The translations under genes were made by a program, and so were the position numbers. The notes beneath the pieces were generated by a model, which did not search any database, was not told the DNA's origin, and worked only from the letters and a program-made list of their open reading frames with translations. A stretch of 6,928 nucleotides of DNA. Origin: Thermoplasmatota archaeon (GTDB lineage: Archaea; Thermoplasmatota; Thermoplasmata; Methanomassiliicoccales; Methanomassiliicoccaceae). The stretch covers positions 13,852 through 20,779 of the forward strand of contig JAKIXL010000011.1 of the NCBI GenBank assembly GCA_022709105.1, written 5' to 3'. Positions 5,846 to 6,928 of the stretch are shown here, piece by piece; positions within the stretch are counted from its first letter, which is position 1; each line of letters opens with the position of its first letter.

Positions 5846-6340
5846 ATGGCCGAGACAGAGAAGAGGTTCAGCGATACCCTTGTGGGTGACGTCTTCGACC
5901 TGATCGTAAAAAGGCCGGCAACGGTGACCGCGGGAAGCTCCGTGAACGATGTCATCGACGGGATGTTGGGAAACCCGGTCTCCCGCAAGGTCTACGTGGT
6001 AGATGATGAGAGGAGGCTTCTCGGCATGGTCAACACCGATACGGTGCTGCGGTTGATAGGATATCGCACAGGCATCAGGGAACTGGGCGGCATGTCGTTC
6101 TATCGGTTCCTGCGGGACATGTTCAAGGAAGAGGTCGGCAGCCTCATGTCCCCGACCCGCTCGGTCACCAAAGAGGACGGCCTCAAGAAGGCGTTGGACA
6201 TCATGATCAAGGACCACGTCAATGATCTCCCGGTGGTGGACGAGGAGGGGCGCATCATCGGGGAACTTATCAGCCTGGAGCTTTTCCTTAAAGGCCGGCA
6301 GCTGTTCGCTGCTCCCGGCAAGCAGGGCCGAGATCCATGA
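5846..6340 (+). CDS. Two-CBS-domain regulatory protein
   Basis: A 164-residue protein consisting almost wholly of a CBS (Bateman) pair. The first CBS domain spans about residues 12-72 (VGDVFDLIVKRPATVTAG, then KVYVVDDERRLLGMVNTDTV) and the second about 98-150 (VGSLMSPTRSVTKEDGLKKA, then VNDLPVVDEEGRIIGELISL), with a linker of about 25 residues containing GMSFYRFLRDMFKEE. Such pairs commonly bind adenine nucleotides (AMP, ATP, SAM) and act as energy or ionic-strength sensors for a partner protein. There is no catalytic domain, signal peptide or membrane helix. Its TGA overlaps the ATG of the MscS-type channel gene (ATGA), so the two are probably translationally coupled and the channel is the obvious candidate partner; that is inference. 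Start ATG 5846 has no clear Shine-Dalgarno sequence, so a leaderless message is possible. Confidence 0.93.
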   Translation: MAETEKRFSDTLVGDVFDLIVKRPATVTAGSSVNDVIDGMLGNPVSRKVYVVDDERRLLGMVNTDTVLRLIGYRTGIRELGGMSFYRFLRDMFKEEVGSLMSPTRSVTKEDGLKKALDIMIKDHVNDLPVVDEEGRIIGELISLELFLKGRQLFAAPGKQGRDP

Positions 6341-6928
6341 TGTGGCTCGATCATCAGGTCCTGGAAGGCATGACCGTAGGCAGCCTTCTGATGTTCACCG
6401 TGGTGGTGATCGGGGCCACGATGGCGGCGAGGCTAGTCAGCAACCTCATCCGCAAGGAACTGGACGATCGCATCGGTCGGAAAACCTCCAAGTCGGTGGC
6501 CAGGGTGTTCTTCTACACCATCGTCGGGCTCGCGGTCCTCATAGGGTTCAGTCAGATCCTGAAGATGGACTTCGGCGGCCTGATGATCTCCTTGGGCCTG
6601 GTGGGAGTGGCCATCGCCTTCGCCTCCCAGCAGATAATCTCCAACCTCCTCTCCGGGCTCCTCATATCCTTCACGAGGCCGATTCAGTTGGAGGACTGGG
6701 TGGAGGTCGGACTGGCGCCTAGCACCGGGGTATGCAGGGTCAAGGACATCAATCTCATGGCCACGGTGCTGAGGGACATCGAGGGCAGGATAATAGTGCT
6801 TCCGAACTCCCAGATCGCGAACGGCAAGGTCATCAACTATACTCAGGCGGGCTTCGTGGCTGTCCCCTTCGACCTGTGGTTCGACGCCTCATCCTCTATC
6901 GACGTGGTCCGGAGGATAGTCAATGAGG
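6337..6928 (+). CDS. MscS-family mechanosensitive ion channel, 5' part (runs off right edge)
   Basis: 197 codons are present without a stop. There are three membrane segments: about residues 12-37, 57-75 and 79-112. The last is the Gly/Ala-rich pore helix typical of MscS (GLVGVAIAFASQQIISNLLS), followed by FTRPIQLEDWVEV and the beta-domain signature GRIIVLPNSQIANGKVINYT near residue 150, which aligns with the E. coli MscS stretch [20 protein letters not shown]. The product opens on membrane tension to release solutes on osmotic downshock. Three helices make it a small MscS type. Two adjacent in-frame ATGs exist (6337 and 6340); the first overlaps the CBS stop and is chosen. The C-terminal alpha/beta vestibule domain begins near VPFDLWFDA and is cut by the edge. 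Confidence 0.93.
   Translation, partial: MMWLDHQVLEGMTVGSLLMFTVVVIGATMAARLVSNLIRKELDDRIGRKTSKSVARVFFYTIVGLAVLIGFSQILKMDFGGLMISLGLVGVAIAFASQQIISNLLSGLLISFTRPIQLEDWVEVGLAPSTGVCRVKDINLMATVLRDIEGRIIVLPNSQIANGKVINYTQAGFVAVPFDLWFDASSSIDVVRRIVNE

Noticed and set aside
5741..6217. Minus-strand open frame of 158 codons opposite the CBS gene
   Set aside because: The plus strand encodes an unmistakable CBS pair; the antisense product is His/Asp-rich and unstructured-looking.

Overview
The window looks like archaeal chromosome, most likely a GC-rich euryarchaeon of the Thermoplasmatota/Methanomassiliicoccales type. Reasons: Arg AGG and Ile ATA codons are frequent, several genes have TATA-box-like elements about 26 bases before the start codon (leaderless or short-leader arrangement), the terminator candidate is a pyrimidine-rich tract rather than a hairpin, and a DUF116 protein with a CBS-domain protein and an MscS-type channel is present. 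All six intact complete genes end in TGA. The taxonomic placement is inference; no rRNA or methanogenesis marker is present.

Positions 1-2536 hold a tight minus-strand cluster, read from high to low coordinates: an aldo/keto reductase (2536-1712), a double [4Fe-4S] protein of the epoxyqueuosine-reductase-like superfamily (1708-863), a 132-residue protein of unknown function (835-437), and the first 141 codons of another unknown protein that runs off the left edge (424-1). The gaps are 3, 27 and 12 bases, so this is probably one transcript joining two redox proteins to two unknowns.

Positions 2612-4899 hold two minus-strand paralogues for exported, membrane-anchored, beta-rich, sequon-rich proteins. 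The upstream one (4899-3940) is intact, with a clear ribosome binding site. The downstream one (3699-2612) keeps a good promoter, signal anchor and long conserved ectodomain, but its Asn-rich linker is broken by an in-frame TGA and a one-base frameshift. The TGA lies inside a 72-base unit bounded by near-perfect 35-base direct repeats, and the frameshift is at a six-C run. This is the most unusual structure in the window.

Positions 5122-6928 are on the plus strand: a membrane-anchored DUF116 Cys-rich protein, a two-CBS-domain protein, and an MscS-family mechanosensitive channel running off the right edge. The last two overlap by an ATGA, suggesting translational coupling and possibly a nucleotide-sensing partner for the channel. 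The 4900-5121 region between the divergent halves carries promoter-like sequences for both directions.
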